Shown piece by piece: positions 60,018 through 64,000 of a stretch of DNA of 64,000 nt. The stretch comes from Margaritifera margaritifera (lineage: Eukaryota; Mollusca; Bivalvia; Unionida; Margaritiferidae), in NCBI GenBank assembly GCA_029931535.1, contig JAQPZY010001184.1, positions 992,001 to 1,056,000 on the forward strand, read 5' to 3'. The position numbers and the translations under genes are program-made. How positions within the stretch are numbered: the stretch's first letter is position 1; every line of letters begins with the position of its first letter. Under the pieces are notes generated by a model. The model made no database searches and was not told the origin of the DNA. It was given only the letters and a program-made list of their open reading frames with translations.

Positions 60018-60058
60018 TGTTTTGACTAGGTTTGTCAATTCCTTTGTAACTTGGCCAG
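60018..60058 (-). CDS. BRD7/BRD9-like protein, 41-bp exon
   Basis: Minus-strand micro-exon. Acceptor tatttgttttcag, donor AAAACA|gtaagt. With the phase-1 base from the previous exon it encodes 14 residues, AGQVTKELTNLVKT, and ends in phase 0, fitting the last exon exactly. BRD9 and BRD7 have the corresponding short helix (A-E-K/Q-V-T-x-N-L-K-E-L) just before the VTP motif. Far too short to be found by frame length; supported by splice signals, phase on both sides and family order. Confidence 0.85.
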
Positions 60059-60353
60059 CTGAAAACAAATATTCAAAGTTAAGGCTCAACTGTTTATATG
60101 ATAGTACATGTATTAACTGATGTTTTTTTTCTTCTTTCTTCTTTATATTTCCATCCATATTGTTTTTACAACCTGTTGAACACAACTTGAAAGAGGTAGG
60201 TTTTTTAAGGTCAAATAAGCTAACTGGCACAATCTTATATGTAATGCTACTTTCTTGTATCTCTTACAGGTCTATAGTGAATAATTAAACAAAATACTCT
60301 TTTCATAAACATGCTTTTACTTACAAAACACAACATATAACAAGTTAGTAATA
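60059..60353. other. BRD7/9-like intron, nothing recognised
   Basis: Pyrimidine-rich stretch near 60125-60150. Otherwise unassigned. Confidence 0.35.
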
Positions 60354-61201
60354 TTACAGACCCTGAAAAGGGTAATTTTACCAGTGAAATGAAAGTAGAA
60401 TGGAAATGGAATGCTGAATGAATACCAACAAAATGCAGAATGAATACAAATGAATCCAAACACAATGATGAATATATTTTGAGAAAATGGAGCAAAATGC
60501 AAAATGCAGAACAAAGAATGATAAGCTAAAATGAAATAAAACTCTAATGCATTTCATCAATAGATTTCAAAATTGATTATTTTCAGGCTGCCGCTAAATT
60601 TCCACAGAAAAAAAGCCCTTTTGCATTGGGATCAGATTCTTTACATTGACAATTTTTTCACTCCTTATGATATTATGCTTGTTGAGGCAGACATAACAAC
60701 TGCCACTGATGTGATGACCTAATCACTGGTGGTTGTAGCTGTAAAATTTTTATTTTAACAAAATCAAAATAAATAATTTGCTGACAGTTATGCTATAACT
60801 ATATTTTTACATTTATTGCAGTTGCAGTTATATTTTTTTAAAAGCAAATTCAATGCTGTCATTTGTATTTTATGCATGTGCTATTTTATAAAAGCACACT
60901 TTTAATGAGATAAGTTATAAAGCAATAGTTCTCTCCCTTTAACACTCAAAAATGGAAAAGCCAACTTCAGGAAATGCATTTCCATATCGTCCCAAATGAA
61001 TGAAAACACAAAGGAAACTATGGAAGTGATAAATGCAAAATCAGAATGCATTTCTGAGATTGCAAATGAAAAACAACATGATGGCTGAAATGCAAACATG
61101 ACTGGAATGTAAACAAAATGTAAATGAAATCATTCATGAATGCATTTCAAATGCAAATGAAGTGCAAATTTAGTAAAAATTACCCATTTCAGGGTCTGTA
61201 A
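60354..61201. mobile_element. TIR element (848 bp) filled with 'aatgcaaatgaa' sequence
   Basis: The left end TTACAGACCCTGAAAAGGGT and the reverse-complemented right end TTACAGACCCTGAAATGGGT continue into 'aatttt-ac', an inverted repeat of about 27 bp with few mismatches. Most of the inside (60385-60550 and 60950-61170) is built from gaatgaa, aaatgca and aatgcattt words. No coding. It lies in a BRD7/9-like intron. Confidence 0.65.
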
Positions 61202-61766
61202 GAATATTTGTATCATGATTTGTAGCTTTAAACAATAACTCTTTCAATAGCAAATTTTGTTTTAAAAGGTAAGATTTGTTCTTTTTTACCAAAGGTCAGG
61301 TCTGACTGGTCAACACCCCATGGGCCGTTCCAGTAAACAACCTGGGACCCAGGGAAGGCACTTTCAATATGGAAAAGTCACCCATAGATGCAATTTAGAA
61401 TTTTGTATCATTTTCATATCAACTCTTCAAATACCCATGAATATATTTTTTTTAAACTGCCTTCCCTGGGTAACATTTATGCTTAAATGGAATAATCTTC
61501 AGAACAGTAGTGTAACACTACTGCAATATTTATGTTCTGTTCTGGTTTTGGATCATGCAGCTCAGCTCAAAAACCATACAAAACATATGAAAGAAACTGA
61601 AAGACGACAAGACCATCCAGAGCACACTTTACTTTTGACACCAACAGTGTTGACAATAAATCCATTGTTTATGTTTATCCCCTGTTCATTGATATTGTGA
61701 ACACACTATGTGTCTTCAGAGTCGCCAATAAAGCACAGTGTGAATGCAATACTCAACACAAATGAA
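61202..61766. other. BRD7/9-like intron; frame without recognisable product
   Basis: A 126-codon + strand frame (61320-61700) has no motif I recognise and is probably chance. Short inverted words 'cagggaaggca' (61351) and 'tgccttccctg' (61459) flank it. Confidence 0.3.
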
Positions 61767-61985
61767 ATCTGTGAATTTGTTAATTTTTTAGGGCATTAAA
61801 TTTTGTGGTTTTGCAGATATTTTTTTTTTTTTACTTAAATTCATGGACATGCATCTGATGGGAAGGGGGTCCTATTGTCTTAACAGGTGGATCTATGTTC
61901 ATTGAATCTTTAAATCTGTGGTTTGCTGCAACCATGAAATCCACAAATATCAGTATCCCCACAAATAATCATCACTTCGCAATAT
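61767..61985. mobile_element. Short relative of the 41.4-kb TIR element
   Basis: 'tgtgaatttgttaatttttt' and 'aaattttgtggttttgcag' at the left are inverted relative to 'aaccatgaaatccacaaata' and 'aataatcatcacttcgc' at the right. About 220 bp, no coding. Confidence 0.45.
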
Positions 61986-62135
61986 TCCTGTGGGTTGTGT
62001 AATCATAGCATTTTATTAGTGACTCACATAACATGAGTGTTGATGATACTGTGTGTGTTGACCAATCAAACTTGCCCTTAGAATCATATCAATTTTGTCA
62101 AACCTTTGAATTATTATCCACTTGTTATTAATATG

Positions 62136-62328
62136 TATAAATACCCCTGTATAATATGCATCCAAGTACTAACAAATTGTGTACCAGCAGATGTCTAATC
62201 TGTTCACTTCAAATCATAATTATAATGTACAGCATAGATCTAATCTGCTGGCCCATTACAAGATATCAGATCTGGGTCTACATTGTTTAGAGTTCAGTGT
62301 ACCTTATACATGAGCAAATATAATACAG
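62136..62328. mobile_element. Divergent palindrome MITE related to the 54.8-kb array
   Basis: 'accagcagatgtctaatctg', 'ttcacttcaaatcataatta' and 'acagcatagatctaatctgc' match the array unit's order better than the dimeric MITE. The right end is 'tgagcaaatataatacag'. Confidence 0.5.
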
Positions 62329-62817
62329 TCTACTCTAGTCATTCAAGAAAGCAAACTGCACTAAAAATAGTCAGATAACCATGACAGTTTGATAAACAAA
62401 TTTTACCTAAAGACAGAGTTCATTGTTTGACACTTATGCTCTGTTTACCTATTGCTAATGAGGCCTAATATAATGAGAGGAAACCATATTACTCCTTGAC
62501 CACTGTGTCGGGTGCACATGTCTGCTATATATTATTATCATGACCTTGCAGCATATGAAAGTAGCTCACCTGATATCAGATTTTTGGAACAATTAGGCCA
62601 AGGATAATTAACATAGGATAAATGAATTGATTACATGTATATATGTATATAAATAAACCATTTTCTATGGAAATGAAGACATTAAAGTCCAACATACCAC
62701 TCATTTAAACATATAGTTTTAAGTAAGTAAAGAACTGAAATTTTGTCATAAATAGAAGATCATTTATTATATGGAGGTCTGATAAAGTGGAGTTGACTGC
62801 ATATCTCTGCATCTTAC
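62329..62817. other. BRD7/9-like intron, nothing recognised
   Basis: No gene or named repeat. The donor gtaagat of the exon lies at 62817-62811. Confidence 0.35.
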
Positions 62818-62979
62818 CAAGCTGCACTTCCTTGTCAGAGGGTCCAGGAACATGGGCCAAATGTAGCGGAGGTTTCTGACTGAGCCGCTGGTGCTGAGAT
62901 TCCTGTAACTCATGTAGTAGACTGGCTGTATGATCTAATTTGTCCTGCATCCCTCCACTACCCTCCTCAACATTCTTCT
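62818..62979 (-). CDS. BRD7/BRD9-like protein, third exon from the end
   Basis: Minus strand. Acceptor ctgtgttttcag (exon from 62979; an alternative AG two bases on is possible). Donor CTTG|gtaaga at 62818/62817. 162 bp, entering with two bases of a split codon and leaving in phase 1. It encodes MQDKLDHTASLLHELQESQ, then HQRLSQKPP and GPSDKEVQL. The order L-L-x-x-L-x-x-x-Q-x-x-R-L-S-x-(K/R)-P-P ... L-G-P-S matches the conserved segment C-terminal to the bromodomain in BRD7/BRD9. The bromodomain and N-terminus must be encoded to the right of the window. Confidence 0.9.
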
Positions 62980-64000
62980 CTGAAAACACAGATTAAAAGG
63001 TTCCGGTTTCTTGAAGCATGACTGATGGTCTTTTCTACTATGCTAACTGAATAAATAAATCAAAAAGTACAGGCAGTCACAATGCGCCTGCAAATTTTGC
63101 ATCAAAACCTGAAAATCAAATGATTTTGTTTGAATCCCATTGTAGGTAATGATAATAGATTAAAAGAAACACATTAATCATCTGTGAATATTCCTGTTAT
63201 TCAAAATACCTATAGCCAGGATTAAAATAGTATTCAGGTAGGAAGCTGGCCATGTTGTGTGATGAATGAAGTCTTCCATATAAGTTTGCAAGAGAGAGAG
63301 AGATAACAAAATGGTCTGAGAAAGGCATGTACAGGACACAACGCAAGTAGAAACAAGAAACTGGCTATGGCCTGTATCTTCAGCGTGCCCCTGAGCTTAC
63401 TGAAGGTTAATCTAGAGTGTAGACAGATGTAAAGATGGTCATACATGCAAACAGATGCCAAAGTAATTGCTATCTCGAGCTACCAACAAAAACTGAATGG
63501 TCTATTTATCTACAATATCAAAACATTCCATACTAAAATAAAGGGTGCATGAAATGTCCAAAATAAATGAGCTTTCAGTTTCAACTGTCAACTTTTAAAT
63601 ATCTTTTACCATTTTTGCAATGAATCAAATACTGTTTGATATGTTTACTTCATATTACTGTGCTAGATGTTGTAATTGATTTTGATTGATCACATTCATA
63701 GTGTTTCCCCAAACTGGTACAGTATCAACCCTAAGATGACTTTGTCAAATTGCCAAAAGGAGTTCTTAACTAAATACCAAATACTTTATACTTTTCTGCA
63801 ACAAGAGTACAAAAACAGCACATTATGCACCCACCCTGTGTCTAACAGCCGCCTATGTTGGCACTTAGCACATTAAATTTAATGTCCAGGAACCATTGTT
63901 TTTTTATTAGACTTACCATGACCATGACCTCTGATATTTTCACTCCAGAGTCTATCATTTTTTTATTACCCTAAATGCAAGCCATCCACAAAGTTTGATC
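62980..64000. other. BRD7/9-like intron, no further exon seen
   Basis: No coding segment was recognised. A 'gaccatgacctctgatatttt' type repeat (read as adjacent words) and 'catccacaaagtttg' at the right edge belong to the tgaccttgacc family. Confidence 0.4.

Noticed and set aside
61320..61700. 126-codon + strand frame in a BRD7/9-like intron
   Set aside because: No domain, no splice context, and inside an intron of an opposite-strand gene.

Overview
The window is AT-rich eukaryotic DNA from a metazoan. It has split genes with GT-AG introns, dense transposon debris and many tandem repeats. The repeat style (frequent TACATGTA words, 'tgaccttgacc' interspersed repeats, tRNA-derived SINEs sharing one 3' tail, and a Ty3/Gypsy element with integrase ahead of reverse transcriptase) suggests a marine invertebrate, perhaps a bivalve mollusc. 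That assignment is inference; nothing here fixes the species.

Two host genes are supported, arranged tail to tail. (1) A TRIM/RBCC-SPRY E3 ubiquitin ligase lies on the + strand. Five coding exons (2985-3535, 22474-22569, 25782-26080, 34691-34812, 36184-36740) join in phase. They encode the end of a RING finger, B-box 1, B-box 2, a coiled coil and a C-terminal SPRY domain. The start of the RING lies left of the window or was not recognised. (2) The C-terminal end of a BRD7/BRD9 orthologue (a SWI/SNF bromodomain subunit) lies on the - strand in three in-phase exons (62979-62818, 60058-60018, 56399-56184). Its bromodomain would lie to the right of the window.

The rest is introns, the intergenic interval (about 37-56 kb) and mobile DNA. 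The 19-kb TRIM intron (3536-22473) holds a decayed L1/Tx1-like LINE on the - strand (about 4.7-9.2 kb), a second LINE fragment (18.65-19.6 kb) with a 67-bp tandem repeat made from its reverse transcriptase motif, a hAT remnant, and a complete 6.8-kb LTR retrotransposon (10976-17740). The retrotransposon has 755-bp LTRs that differ at one base by eye and a Gmr1-type order gag-PR-INT-RT-RH. Its pol is cut in two by a 125-bp tandem duplication.

The most distinctive pattern is a family of about 200-220 bp MITEs flanked by TA. Each is built from two related near-perfect palindromes side by side. There are 14 recognisable full copies, two divergent copies, one copy reduced to a single palindrome, and one locus (54.84-55.86 kb) where the palindrome unit has expanded into an array of about twelve 85-bp units. 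Other material includes four TIR elements without recognised coding, an internally deleted hAT element, an L2/CR1-like LINE fragment, four SINEs, and minisatellites with 18, 32, 33, 55, 67, 82, 83, 180 and 300-bp units. All repeat boundaries and copy counts were read by eye.
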